A DNA stretch of 64,000 nucleotides from Diplocarpon mali. Its lineage: Eukaryota; Ascomycota; Leotiomycetes; Helotiales; Drepanopezizaceae. The DNA lies in assembly GCA_024741835.1 (NCBI GenBank), contig JAENRP010000172.1, positions 1 to 64,000 of the forward strand, given 5' to 3'. Below are positions 13,336 through 24,514 of the stretch, one piece after another. The translations under genes were made by a program, and so were the position numbers. The notes below the pieces were generated by a model that was not told the origin of the DNA, made no database searches, and worked only from the letters and a program-made list of their open reading frames with translations. The stretch's first letter is position 1. Every line of letters starts with the position of its first letter.

Positions 13336-13570
13336 TGTATTGCAGGAATGCCTATTATATATTTGTCATATGATCTTTTATATGATATATCATATATATA
13401 ATGTATTATATAACTTGCTATATGACTTAGTAGTAGCCCTTATTAAATAGCTTATAGTTAGAGAGCTCTTATGAATTAAGACACTCAACATCGTCGTTTG
13501 CACCTCATACTTCTTCGTGCCCTCTTCTAGTTTACTATCAAGTTCACTATCAGAGAACCTTATTGCTACA
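13336..13570 (+). repeat. 3' LTR of the outer element
   Basis: 235 bp from TGTATTGC to GCTACA, preceded by AAAGGGG. Its terminal CA is intact, unlike the 5' copy. Confidence 0.9.
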
Positions 13571-13677
13571 TATGTATATATATATGTATATATATGTATA
13601 TATATGTATATATGTATATATTCATACATATTCATACATATACATCATATATACAGTGTGTATGAATACATATATCG
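13571..13677. repeat. TATGTA-type AT microsatellite
   Basis: Imperfect (TATGTATA)n followed by TTCATACATA units, starting at the exact end of the 3' LTR. Short ORFs across it on both strands are artefacts of the repeat. Confidence 0.9.
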
Positions 13678-13689
13678 ACACACCGATAC

Positions 13690-15640
13690 ATCCACTCCGC
13701 CTATCACCTCGCTCCCGTCCTACGTAGAGGGACAGTCGCTGGAAATATACTTTTCCGACGCTGCAGTCGCCAATCGCTCCCGGCCAATGCCTCTCCCCAG
13801 CTCATCTGGGATCTGAGCCCGGGATGCCTTCTGGCCTGTTTTCTGCGTCCGGCCTTCCGCCTCTTCGCGTTGGTCTTCGGGATCTGGCCGTACGGCGAGG
13901 ACCGAAGAGTTCTCCGGGGTGAGTACGCGGCTGATGTATTCCACCCGGTCGGCGACGGTCGGCGACGGATCCCCGAACACCTGCACCGCAACCCCCGTGG
14001 ACTGCTCGCAGATCGGAACGGAGGACGAGCACAGCCCTGACACACACCCGCGTCCGGCCTTGACGATTGCTCAAACTCCCGTCGAGGAATCGTGGCTGGC
14101 CGGGCACGAGGTTGGCTACCAACCCACAACTGGCCATGATACTTCCCCGCCGTACTGGGTGGCCTGGTCGAGCGAGGGGCGGATTTGCAGGTCGACACGC
14201 CTCGAAGCCCCGTCGGCAGCTTCTGCTCACGGGGGAAGGTCAGCTGGTTGAAGCGTTCGGCTCCGAGCTAGAGTCCTGGGTTTGGAGAGGGCTGGGGGAA
14301 GCTTGGGGCCGCTCTCTTGTCAAGCTCTCATGTCGAGCTCTCTTGTCGAGAGAAGAGAAAGATCCGGTTGGCAAGGCAGCTTGATCCCGAGAGCGGGGAG
14401 TAGGAGTGAAGTCTCGCGTATTCTGTCGGTGTGCACAGCCGACTCGGATGGACACCAGTCGGCGGAGATTCCGAACGAAGCACGATATCTTTCCGCTCAA
14501 GTCTGGTCGTTCTCTCGATGTCAGTTGCGGGTTGACATGGAGCTTGTGTGTGCGTCTCTCCATGTCAGCTGTGGGTTGACATGGAGCTCGTGTGCACACC
14601 ATAGTCCTCGACGCGTCTTCTGCTAGAAGACAATATAGAGCTCGACTCAAATCCGACCACGCCGACAGATCACTCGGCGAATGGTCTACCCAGCCAGGAC
14701 ATCCGGATGTGAAGAGCGCTCTGAGCTGGTGGGTTGCGAAGCTCCGACGCTGCTGAGCTCACAAGCTGGCAACCCAACATCTTTCGCACCACCCAGACAG
14801 ATCACGTCTCTCTCCCCCTCCATGGGCGTCTCAGCCCGCCCTCCCACCGTGGCGCCTCTCTTGCGGCAGGGAATCTCGGGGGGAGGGGAGGGAGTTTGAC
14901 GGTATTCTCCCCCGAACCTGGAACCCCCACCGCGTCTTGCGGCGGGCTGATCACTCTCCACCGTCCCCGAGACATGCTGGGTCTGTATCAGAAAAACCGG
15001 AGATGGGTCGAGGGGATCATCTCGGCCACGGCGGGACCTTGTCGACGGACATAGACGAAGTGTGGGGGAGGCCGAGCCAGACGAGTGGGATTTGATTTTT
15101 ACCTCTACCCAAAACCTCCTCCACCCGTGACCCGAGGCGCCCTGGGAAGGTTGAGCACGTATCAGCTTGAGTGGCGTGGCGTCGGTGGATTTGGGAGCAG
15201 GCACCGTCCGCCGGCGGCCAGCCTGCGCATCGAGCAGAAAGATACCACGCCAACTGGCGCTTCACGCAACGCAGCGGATCTCTCAGATGCCTGTGGTCGA
15301 GAGCGGGTTGGCGACTGGGAGGAATCCGACCGTGTATGCGCGCTGGAATGCGCTGCTGTCTGGGTCACGCCGGCCGCCGTACGTCGCCGCGCCCGAATCC
15401 CCATCGGTCGTTTGTGGTATATATCAACTCGAGATCTCCGCTTCTCCAGCGAGGACCGAAGTGCGGCGACCGCGTGGTATCCTTCTCGCGAAGGATCTCT
15501 GGCCTGGTTTCCATCGAGGGTACCCGAGAAGACAAGACCGACAGAGGAGGTAAAACGGAGGTTTGGAACGGTATCAGCACCGACTTGGCGCGTTATATTT
15601 AACCCAGCGGGATAAACCTGCAACAGCTCGTCAAAAGTAT
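13690..15640. other. GC-rich stretch without a recognisable gene
   Basis: Composition switches abruptly from very AT-rich to clearly GC-rich. Several overlapping open frames exist on both strands, as GC-rich DNA produces by chance, and none matches a family I know. The frame at 13720-14043 (minus) has the most protein-like composition but no start context or domain. Confidence 0.6.
14518..14600 (+). repeat. Tandem duplication with a 44-bp period
   Basis: GTTGACATGGAGCT with its flanks occurs at about 14531 and 14575. The two copies differ by a few transitions. Confidence 0.75.
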
Positions 15641-15800
15641 TATATATTATGACTGCCTTCAGAGTCCCCGGGTGAGGTAGGCAGCCGGCCCGTACATAAA
15701 AGACTAACCTCCCCTCGTGCTGCTCAACGCGCAAGATTACCCCATCCCAAGCCTCCCTGTATTGGCCATCTCGGTTTTTTTTTACAAGTCCACATCCACC

Positions 15801-16107
15801 ATGAAGCTCACACCACTCCTCTATGCCCTCGGGCTTTCGGCCACTGTCAGCGCCGGCGACTTCTGTTCCCTCGACACCGCCGGCCTGGCCAAGACCAAGA
15901 AGGACGGCAAGCCTACGTGCGATGGCTACTACGATCAGATTACGGATTTCTGCGTGAGCGAGGGGTTCAAAGATTGGATTGGACCCGAGAAGATCTTGGA
16001 TAACTCCCAAACAGTACGTGTGTCACGAGACGTGCGTTGGTCGGTTCGGACTCGTTAACATCCCTTAGCTTGTGGAGTGTCACTTTACCTGCTGCGATAA
16101 GAATTGA
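15801..16107 (+). CDS. Small secreted cysteine-rich protein (83 aa), candidate effector
   Basis: Spliced from exons 15801-16013 and 16069-16107 around a 55-bp intron (donor GTACGT, acceptor CCCTTAG, branch-like GTTAAC). The product has a clear signal peptide, MKLTPLLYALGLSATVSAG, then a mature chain of about 64 residues with six cysteines, ending TCCDKN. Six cysteines suggest three disulphides and export. The start has good context (CCACCATG) and an ATAAAA box lies about 100 bp upstream. It lies 2.2 kb from the RIP-damaged transposon block and 125 bp before an assembly gap. I recognise no domain. Signal peptide and splicing are read directly; an effector role is inferred from size, cysteines and location. 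Confidence 0.75.
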
Positions 16108-16231
16108 GGATGGTCGGCTCGGTTTGACCAGGGAGGTGTGGACCGAGAGAAGGGCCGTGGTACTTCTAAACCTGCTAACACTGCTAGATCTTTTCGCTAT
16201 CACAGCCGGCGCTGTAAACGAGGGTTTTTTT

Positions 16232-16273
16232 NNNNNNNNNNNNNNNNNNNNNNNNNNNNNNNNNNNNNNNNNN
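16232..16273. other. Assembly gap (42 N)
   Basis: A run of N directly after a poly-T tract. Confidence 1.
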
Positions 16274-16771
16274 TTCTGAATTCTAGATTGATCTACCTCA
16301 ACATGGAAGTCTGCCGGTGGACCTCAATGTAGATAAGACGAGATAGGATAGAGAATAAGGCCCAGCGCCAATTCTACCGAGCCGCCGAAGCAGAGGTGCT
16401 GTGCCAGGATATATCTCTACGAAGAAACCGGACCAGAGGCACTACGTCGTCGATCAGTCAAATTTAGCCTCCCGTGGAAAACTCGGCTCAAACGGACCCC
16501 ATCGGCGACTCGGAGATCGGGATCGTGCTAGAGCGTGTCCTGGTACGAAGGCCAGAGAGAGAGAGAGAGAGGAGACACCGACGAAAAAGAAGAAGAAAAA
16601 GCCGGGTAGGCTTGCTGCCCGGCATACGGTCAGGGAGCTGCTTGTCAATGATACAGTCGTGCACTCGCAGGGACGAAACAGTTCCTCGACGATCGCTGAT
16701 GATCCGCCTGACCAGTTCCCTGCCCTGCTCCTCGCCTCGACTCCCACCTGATCTTCGCCATGGGGCGGCTT

Positions 16772-16808
<37 letters not shown>

Positions 16809-18501
16809 CGGACAATGATCCATTCCCAGTATCTGCACGCTGGGACTGTACGACTCGTCTCGGCGCCACGCCCACTTTCAGGAAACGTCGCATACTAGAC
16901 GGGGTCTTCTGCCGAGGCGGAACACCAGCAGCTCGACACAGGCGTGGTGATGGCATTGCACGGATCCTGTCGCCTCTCACGTCAAGGGCTCTCCACGTCA
17001 AGGCTGCCATGGGGTGAAGATCCTGCCCCGGCTTGCTGGTGCGTGACTGACGATCGCAACAATCGCACCTCCGCTCTCTCAGTCTTACTACCGAGAGATT
17101 CCGCCTGTCAGAGAGGGGGATAAGAAGAACTTGGCGAGAGAGCTTCACCTCTTCCCCATACTGGAGACTTCAGAGGAGAGGGAGTTCGGACGGACTTGGG
17201 CTCGCCTGCTTGCTGTCCATGTGGATTTTCGGCAAGGCTACTCTAGGAAAGGCGTCCTCATACTTAACCTCTCAGCCATTTCCTATCTGTAATCGAGAGC
17301 TCTCGATTGCAGGCATCTCGTGCTGCCATGTTTTCTTTTACTGTCATATGTTTCTCTGTCGGGGGACCGCTTGGTGGCCTCACTTACTCGTTCCATTGCC
17401 TCCGACGAAAAGAGCGCAGTGGATTTCCGACCCATGATGAGAGAGATTCTGGGGCGTTGATACGCTGTATCTCTCGCAAGAGACCATGCATCCTGATCCA
17501 GAATGCGTTCTACGCTCTCGTGAGGATCTCTGCTGTCGCCAGCACACATCTCGCACTCCACGTTTCTACGCTTTGGCTCCCCGCAAGATCACCCCCTCCT
17601 GAATATACGCACGGCTACGCGCGATACTACCCTAAAGTGTAGCGCGAAAATCCACCCCCAGAAGGAAGTGGATCTATTTGGGAGAAGAGGCAGATTGTCA
17701 GGAAGGGTTATATGGTTCAGGTGGTGATAATAGAGCAGTACAGAAGAATACGTCTGGCTACTAACGAAGTGTCTTTCTGTTGCTCGGATCTCAAATTTCC
17801 ACTGTTCACCGTGGGATATGAAGCGTTGGCAGAGGCAGATGAAACGGCAGCATAAAAGCTCGTGACAGCAGCAAGCGCGAGCCGGGCATCGTGCTCTCAA
17901 GACCCAGTCCTTATCGATTCTGGCCGATATAACCTGGCCTCTTCACAGAGAAGCGGGCGGGTAGCCGTAGAGGGCATAGGATCTTTGCACGCGTTGGGCT
18001 CGAGTGTTCAACTTGGATTGGTACTGCGTGTAGGCACCGCAGCACCGCAGGGCCACATACACGTTGCCAGGAAGTTTCTTTTCATCTGGCAACTAAGCCT
18101 TTGCCGCTATTCTATCTGCGGAGCTAAATACGAGAAGTGACGGTCGCTGGGTGGACTCGGGTAGGCTATTACTATCAATGACCGTGTGAAAGTTGAGAGG
18201 TTAACGGCTGTACTGCTATTGACTCGCTTAACAACACAACAATAATCGCGAGACATGTACCAACTAGGAGGTGCTTGGCAACAAATATTAATGTAAAGAG
18301 ACTAAAAAGGGTACAAGAAGGGCTGGGTAACAACCTGCCGCTCTTTTCGAAGTGAAAGTCCTCAAATAACCCTGAGCAGTGGCTCAAACAAGCAAGACGA
18401 AATGTAACAATGAAAAACGTCGCTTCGAAACTCGACAAGTCTTTGCGGCGCGCTGAGACCAACCCTCCTCGCACGAGTCTACCGCCGGGCTCGAGCCTTT
18501 A
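16274..18501. other. Intergenic, simple-repeat-rich, no gene recognised
   Basis: Holds a GA microsatellite (16553-16572), a CT microsatellite (16772-16805), a perfect palindrome (17291-17308) and, at its right end, the 3' flank of the PAN-like gene. ORFs of 60-117 codons occur on both strands but none has a recognisable domain; those over the microsatellites encode Arg-Glu or Ser-Leu repeats. Confidence 0.6.
16772..16805 (+). repeat. (CT)n microsatellite
   Basis: Uninterrupted CT dinucleotides, about 17 units. A (GA)n partner lies at 16553-16572, about 200 bp upstream in the opposite sense, so the two could form a stem. Confidence 0.95.
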
Positions 18502-19814
18502 CTATTTTCCCCGAGCCACGATCGGAATAGCAGCAACGTAGGCAGCACTCTTCGGCGGTGCAGGTTGATAGACGGACTTAAGGTTGCAAGGTCCTGCTCC
18601 GCCTGAAGTTTACATGTCAGCGGATCACTTCTGGCACACTTGTTGGTCCAAATACTCGAGGGACGGGAGGAGAAGAGATGGTCCCGAGCAGAGGGGGTTC
18701 CTACCTCCAACGGGATAGTTCACCCCTTGACAAGCCGTGTTGTTACTACACCCATCGATGCAAGTCTGCAGATCCGGCGTGGTATAAGTCGGCACCACGT
18801 TACCCTAGACGAGCCGTTGTATCAGCACTTTACCCGCAGATCTTGGAAGCTTTGGAATGGCTCACGACGCCCAGCTGATAACCGCACAAGAAGTTATACG
18901 CCACCCCCCTATACACGCGAATGGTGCCATCGAGACCACCACAAGCATCCGTCTTGGCCAAGCAGGGGGGGCTGATCGCGGAGTTGACGTTACTATCCTT
19001 GACAGGCGGCGTCTTGGTGTTCCCGTTCGATTTCGGGAAGCATCCCGGGGGGGACTTGATGAAGTCTATCGCAACGCAGTCCTCCCGCTCCGAGCAGAGA
19101 GTCTGACAGGCGAGGAAGGTCTTTGCGCTGTCACCACCTCCGAGGTTCTTGCCGTAGGTTGCTATGTCTCGTCAATACCAACCCCACCTGACACGGGCGG
19201 CGGGCGGCGGGGAATCATGGCGGACACACCGACTCCAGTGTAATTCACAAAGTTCTTGCCACCAACCTGCACGCTTCCCGGGAAGGGCGAAGTGCACGGG
19301 GTGAGCGGCGCTGGCGGCGTGGGCGCCGAACACGACCCGACAAAGCTCGCAACCGGGGTCCCAGAACAACATCCACCGGATCTGGAGATGGGGTCGAAGG
19401 AGTACGCGGTGCCGTTGCTGCAGCAGGAACCCTCGAGAGACTCGCCGTCGAACGAGAACTGCTGGTCCTCGGTACAGCAGCCACGAGAGCCATCTTTGGG
19501 AGACGTGTATTTGTTGCCGAAGCAGGGCTTGGGACAGACGTTTGGAGAGCAGTAGCAGCCGTTGGGGGATCCGTCGGGGCTGTAGGATGCTTTGTAGTTG
19601 GCTCCGTAGGCGGGATCTGGAAGGGGTGAGAATGGGACTCTGGGAAAGGGGTTGGATGGTACCGTCTGCGCAGACTTTGTCGGCGGCTTCAGGGCTCAGT
19701 ACACCTGAGACGCATTAGTACTCTTTCAGATCTCGCGGGCGAGTGGATTATCATGCCCCGAACCGTGCTGAACATTGTAAGGAGCGCTAAAACGAGGAGG
19801 TATACGGAACGCAT
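18502..19814 (-). CDS. Secreted PAN/apple-like cysteine-rich protein
   Basis: Hand-spliced minus-strand gene. Firm exons: 19663-19704, 19230-19616, 18866-19161, 18705-18804 and 18502-18602; introns of 46, 68, 61 and 102 bp have GT-AG ends. The probable first exon (19757-19814) encodes the signal peptide MRSVYLLVLALLTMFSTVRG; it joins in frame only with a non-consensus GC donor (GCATGA, 52-bp intron with a TACTAAT branch point), so the 5' end is tentative. The product would be about 327 aa. The N-terminal half has repeated CC-containing segments (GCCTEDQQF, SCCSNGTAY, GCCSGTP). The C-terminal half has a PAN-like module with LQTCIDGCSNNTACQGVNYP, and the preceding 100 residues (FLACQTLCSEREDC) look like a divergent copy. 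PAN/apple folds bind proteins or carbohydrates, so an extracellular binding role is inferred. A TATA-like box lies near 19926. Confidence 0.75.
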
Positions 19815-20922
19815 TTTGAGATAGGATGTGGTAAGGTTCGGATCATGGAACAGTCTCAGAACGATCGTATTGAATGAATGTGTCTGAGGAGGTGAAGGGC
19901 TCGGTAGATGGGGGCTCAACGACATATATAGATATTTAGGTTGAGAAATCTCGTACCGATGGAGCTTGCAGAGGCAGATCTTTGACAGCAATTCTGAACA
20001 CACTCGAGACCCGACTTGACAAATAATGACCAAAAGCATGCAAAGCTGATAGCTACTATACCGAGAGCCCGTTGACTAGAGACGAAAGGTCTGAAGATAC
20101 ACCGCACCAATTTTCCCCCTCTCACAGCTGCCTCCACCGGATGAGATGTATCCTGGTACACTGGGTAAAGGCGTGAGATGAAGTAAAGATCGGCTCAGGC
20201 TTCACTTGTGGATCTTACAATCCAATAAGAGGGCGCTGAAGCCAAAGCTGATTCAAGACAAGAGGTACGAGTTGAGGATGGTGATCAACTCGAGGAGAAC
20301 CAGGACTGGAGATAAAAACCTGGCTCTGAAAATGGTGCAATCCGACTACGCCCTTTGTCACTCCTGGATCGAGACAAACAGGCGGCAAGGAATTCCAACC
20401 CTCTCTCACTTCTCCGACACGAGTTGGCGTGCCTGGATCCTGCCTCGCATAGGTAAGTGTCCGTCGGCCACCTGTACAACCCAGAATCCCGGATGCCTCT
20501 CGTACAACATGATATACCCAAGAGCCCCAGATCTTACAACCTACGCCGATGCTCGATTACGTCCCAACAGAAACCCATGGCAGCAGTTGGTTATATAGTC
20601 CGGCCATATGACAGATGCAGGAATAGATACTTGAGCGGCCCCTTACGACAGTACTTGCAGGTCCATTGATCATCTGGGTAGGTAGGTAGGTAGCACCGCT
20701 TGCGACGATGAAGTTTAAAGTGTTGGCCCACTAGGAAGATCTTGCAGTGAAGACGCAGAGCAGCTTCTGATCTCGAGGGCACGATCATCAGGTCTGTGTT
20801 CCAGGGGCATTCAGTAAAAAGGAACCACACACATACATCGCAAAGCCACCCTTGTAGTAGATTTACTTCTCGCGCAAGCAACGCAGATGTAAGTAGAGTG
20901 TATTTAAATCATAAGTGGCAGC
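19815..20922. other. Intergenic between the PAN-like gene and mak10
   Basis: Its first 130 bp look like the promoter and leader of the PAN-like gene (TATATATG-type box on the minus strand near 19926, CT-rich leader). The rest has no recognisable gene; a GGTAGGTAGGTAG tract sits near 20680. Confidence 0.6.
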
Positions 20923-23529
20923 TCAAAGGCCAGCAAGCACCTTCGGCACAGTCCACCAATCGTGATACCCTTTCCCCGTCTCAGGAATCTCAATCTTGAT
21001 ATTCACTTGATCACCCGCTCCCGCAGCCTCCACCGCCTTCTTGACAGTAGATATAGTGATACTAGCGGAGATACAAGCTTTCAAGCAAGCCTTGACGTTG
21101 TTCAGCCAGGCATCATGGGAGCCCTGGCAAAATGCTTCTTTAGCACCCATCTTACTCAGGAGTTCGTAGTGTCTCTTTGCTCCCAGAGCCAACTGCCCTG
21201 CTAACTGGAGCATATCAAGGGTCGACATCTCTGGTTGTGTGAATTGCTGCGTGTACTCCTCGAAAGGGGGGACTGCTGGGAGACCAATCCCCAAAAATGG
21301 CTTCATGCGAACTTCATACCGCTTCGTGTCGTCGCTGTATGGCCGTGGTGGTACTTTCAGAAGAGACAGACGGCCAAGGACCGCAAACAATAAACACAAT
21401 GCGTCCGAAAACCCCTCGGTAGCAGCAGCCTCTACCGAAGAGAAGTTGATGAAGTTTAACGCCTCCGTGTACTGGGGATGCTGTGCCATTGCAGTCTCGC
21501 GATTCTGCAGGACAACTTTCAAGCCTCGTGCAACAAAGCCTCTGATCCGCTCAAGGTGGCGGCTTCTGTGTTTGGATACATATGCCAGGTACCAGTACAT
21601 TCCTGCTAATTCATCTGGCTGGTAGATCTCGAGCTCGAACCCTAACTGTACCAGCCACTCCATAAGCCTTAACTTATAGAAGTACGCCCATGAAGATAGT
21701 GGGAACGAGTAGATTGGCTCGTCAGATATTTCAGGGTCTACGATAGGAACTTCCTCGGTGAATTCTCGAAGTTCTACATCGAGCTCTTCGGCATCAAGTT
21801 GGAGCCCATCCCAGTCTACGATAATGTGGCAAAGAGTGCGGCGTATCCTACACCGGTTTTGACAAATTGTTCGCATGATATCTAGGTATGAGCCAGCTGA
21901 ACGGGACCGGAAAAGCTCCATGCGAGATGCCATGTTATGCCTCGGATCATGCGGCACTTCAATTTCGTCGTTAAGCCGATCCAGAAGTTTGTTCGCTGGC
22001 AGGACAACGGTAGCCAAGTCATCATCGAGAACTTGACGGACAGAAGTTTTCCCAAGGATGATCATATCTGAAAAAATATAATGCTGTAGTAAGGTACGGA
22101 CGTAGACTGAGGGTTGTGGTTTCCGAGCCTGAAATAAGAAGACAAAAGTCTGAATATATATTAGCGAGAACACCCTGGTTGGGAGAAACATACCACAAGG
22201 CTATGACTGTCGTAATATTTGAGAACCTCCACAGCGATGGAGGCATCTAAGCAAAGCCTTTCCAGATGATCGAATGCAGCTTCCTGGCTGACCTGTACAA
22301 TAGGACGAGGGGGCACGGTACTCGCGAGCTTCCGTTGTACCTTTACGCTGAAAGATGAGGGCATAGGTTTTCCATACGGAGTTGATGATTTGAGATCTGG
22401 TATGAAAGCCGCCAACTCCAGCCAAAGCTTCTTGGGATCTCCGGATGTTCTAGAGTCTGCACCTTCTACCGTGGCGAGAAATTGGAGTCTAAATTGTAGC
22501 CTGAATTGCAGAGATTTCTTCATGAGAGGATCCATGTCTTCTGAATCAAGGAGCTTGATAGTTGTTTCAAGGAGGCCCACGATAGCCTCATGTTCGATGC
22601 CCTCAAGCAAACTCCTGTTGAAGGTATGAGTCACAAAGTCTTCTTCCTGTATCTAAGTTTTAGAAATTTGCAGTAAGTTTCCAAAAAGTATTTTCTAAGA
22701 TCTCCATACCTCGTACATGTGCTCAGATTTCACCCGTTCGTTGACATAATGACATGTCTTGATGAGGCCAAGACAATACGCTCTCAGGATCAGATGCATC
22801 ATAGGCTCATCCAGACAGCTAGTGCTCCTGTCGAAACATGTCTGTTTGATATCGAGCGGGCATGGAGACATGATCCTATCAATGTACAAGCTCGTGAAGA
22901 TCGTTTGTGCAAGTGGATGTCCCATATGCCATGCCATCTGTAAAGTCAGCAGAGTTCGGCAAGTGAGCCCGGAACTTCGTACCTCATGGCATAGCAGCTG
23001 ATCTATAATACCCAAAACCTCCTCTGGAAGAAGGTCTTGACTAAAGTCAAAATCATCTTCCATGGTTTCACCTGGCATCAAATAGCCACTGTCCATCTTA
23101 GGATCCATAATCTATCAACATTAGCCTACTACCACAAGATCCAAGTCTGTAAATATTCTTACCTCCAAGGCCCCAACAGATTCGAACAGCGTAAAAAAGG
23201 GCTCCTTGATGAGCTGCCCAATATCCAGCTCTACTATTGTATCAACACGTGATCATCGATCAAAGTTTTGCATTTTGGTGGTGAGGAACTCACGTTGAGT
23301 GGCATGAGTAAACAGCTCCGTGATATCCGTTGCTACTACGCCATTGCTCTTTAACTTGGGGGGTGGAGGTGGCTCAATGTTACATGCCGCGAACGGGTCT
23401 TCTGGATGGTTATCGTCGTCGATAGCAAGATTTGCTGTTTCTGTAAAAATATTAGCTCAGGTATCAGAGGTCGAACGAAGTACTTCGTAGAATACCTGGC
23501 AAGATAACAGGCATGCCATTGCTACGCAT
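20923..23529 (-). CDS. mak10: NatC N-alpha-acetyltransferase auxiliary subunit Mak10/Naa35
   Basis: Seven exons: 23496-23529, 23294-23440, 23163-23233, 22983-23111, 22710-22937, 22194-22652 and 20923-22128, giving 757 aa, normal for fungal Mak10. The diagnostic segment MDPKMDSGYL follows the third junction, and WHMGHPLAQTIFTSLY is the conserved helix after it. In yeast, Mak10 forms NatC with Mak3 (catalytic) and Mak31 and helps anchor the complex at the ribosome, acetylating N-termini such as Met-Leu, Met-Ile and Met-Phe. The 45-bp fourth intron (22938-22982) is a multiple of three without a stop, so a naive reading would insert 15 residues between CHE and MAWHMGHP; family alignment supports removing it. 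The start in CCACCATGCGTAG was chosen because the next exon continues in frame. Confidence 0.92.
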
Positions 23530-24148
23530 GGTGGCGGCGACAGACTTTTCTGTATCGGGTTCCTTATTGTGTTGATATTTTTTCGATGACTAGCACTTTG
23601 AATATAGGTAGTTGCGGAACTTCTCGGTTGGCAACGGTTCCGATTTTTTTATGATATATATTGCATTTGGATTCGAGAGAAAACAGGATCCGAATGTGAG
23701 GAATACAAATACGTAGAAGAATTGATTCAATTGATATCGCGAAGTTTCTTCAACATTGTTCTCCCGTGAGTATGTTCAGTGTCAAATGTAATGTAGTATG
23801 GCCAACCGATCCGGCATCATCCTCGACGATAGGATTATATCAATTAGGAATATTAAGCTACTCCATGCATCCACCTAGAGATACTTGCTCTTAACACCTA
23901 GTGCAGGTCCATGCCTTTGACCGCACAGCAAGAGACTATCTTCACAGAATGGGTGACCGGTTCACTGTAGTTCATCTTCAAGCGAATAAAATTATATCAC
24001 GGGTATGAGTCCGACTAGACCCTCTGCATTGTTGAGCTATTCCTCCTCAAATAATACAATTGTACAGTCCACGGTTCCAAGCCCCCGTCTCCTCCCCCTC
24101 CTCTCTCACTCCATCCAGTCCCTTGCCATCGCATCCACGAATCTACGA
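23530..24148. other. Intergenic between mak10 and ATP15
   Basis: 619 bp upstream of mak10 and downstream of the ATP synthase epsilon gene, AT-rich in its mak10-proximal part. No ORF worth naming. Confidence 0.6.
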
Positions 24149-24514
24149 TTATTGGGATCCCGCCTCCGCCTGAGCGATACCGCTTGCCTCTGTAACATTC
24201 TTATTCTCGCCTTGCTTGCCGTTCTGCATCGAGACAATCGTCAGTCCAATTCAAACCACTCCCTCTGGAAGCACTCACGTTCCACTTGGCGAACTTCAAA
24301 TCCATCTCCCCTCTTCGCTCGGCTGCTAGTCTCTTATCATCCTTCAAACTGCGTCGGACGACTCGTGCTGCGACTGAGAGGTATTTGTTGTAGCTGTTGA
24401 AATGGTCTTTAGCCAAGCCCAATACGACAGAAGTATTGCTCAACGAAAGGTCGCTCAGCGTTCCTGGAAGAGGTAGACGTACGTAAGACCTGAAGCTTTC
24501 CACGCGAATGCCAT
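24149..24514 (-). CDS. ATP15: Mitochondrial ATP synthase epsilon subunit
   Basis: Three exons, 24483-24514, 24279-24393 and 24149-24223, encode 73 aa beginning MAFAWKASGLTYNKYLSVAA and ending EAGSQ. This matches the short fungal mitochondrial epsilon subunit (W near residue 5, GLTYNKYL, VVRRSLK, FAKW). It is part of the F1 central stalk with gamma and delta in the inner membrane. Both introns are GT-AG (GTACGT/AACAG and GTGAGT/TGCAG). The open frame running through the first intron gives a spurious 100-residue reading. It lies 291 bp downstream of QCR2 on the same strand, so two respiratory-chain genes are adjacent. Confidence 0.92.

Larger units (their letters stand above)
3..13570 (+). mobile_element. 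Outer Copia-type LTR retrotransposon, RIP-degraded, interrupted by a second element
   Basis: Bounded by two direct repeats of about 235 bp that start TG and end TA/CA (3-238 and 13336-13570). Removing the nested insertion (906-8967) leaves about 5.5 kb, a normal Copia length. Domain relics run gag, CCHC zinc knuckle, protease, integrase, reverse transcriptase, RNase H on the plus strand; integrase before RT places it in the Copia superfamily. Every frame is broken by many TAA/TAG stops, mostly where Gln or Trp is expected, and the LTR copies differ mainly by C/T and G/A, as RIP predicts. The left flank is only two bases inside the window, so the outer target duplication cannot be tested. Confidence 0.9.

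Noticed and set aside
13390..13816. ORFs across the AT microsatellite
   Set aside because: They encode Tyr/Ile repeats derived from TATGTA units and LTR sequence.
15162..16010. 282-codon minus-strand ORF
   Set aside because: It is antisense to the small secreted protein gene and its GC-rich upstream region, and it resembles no family.
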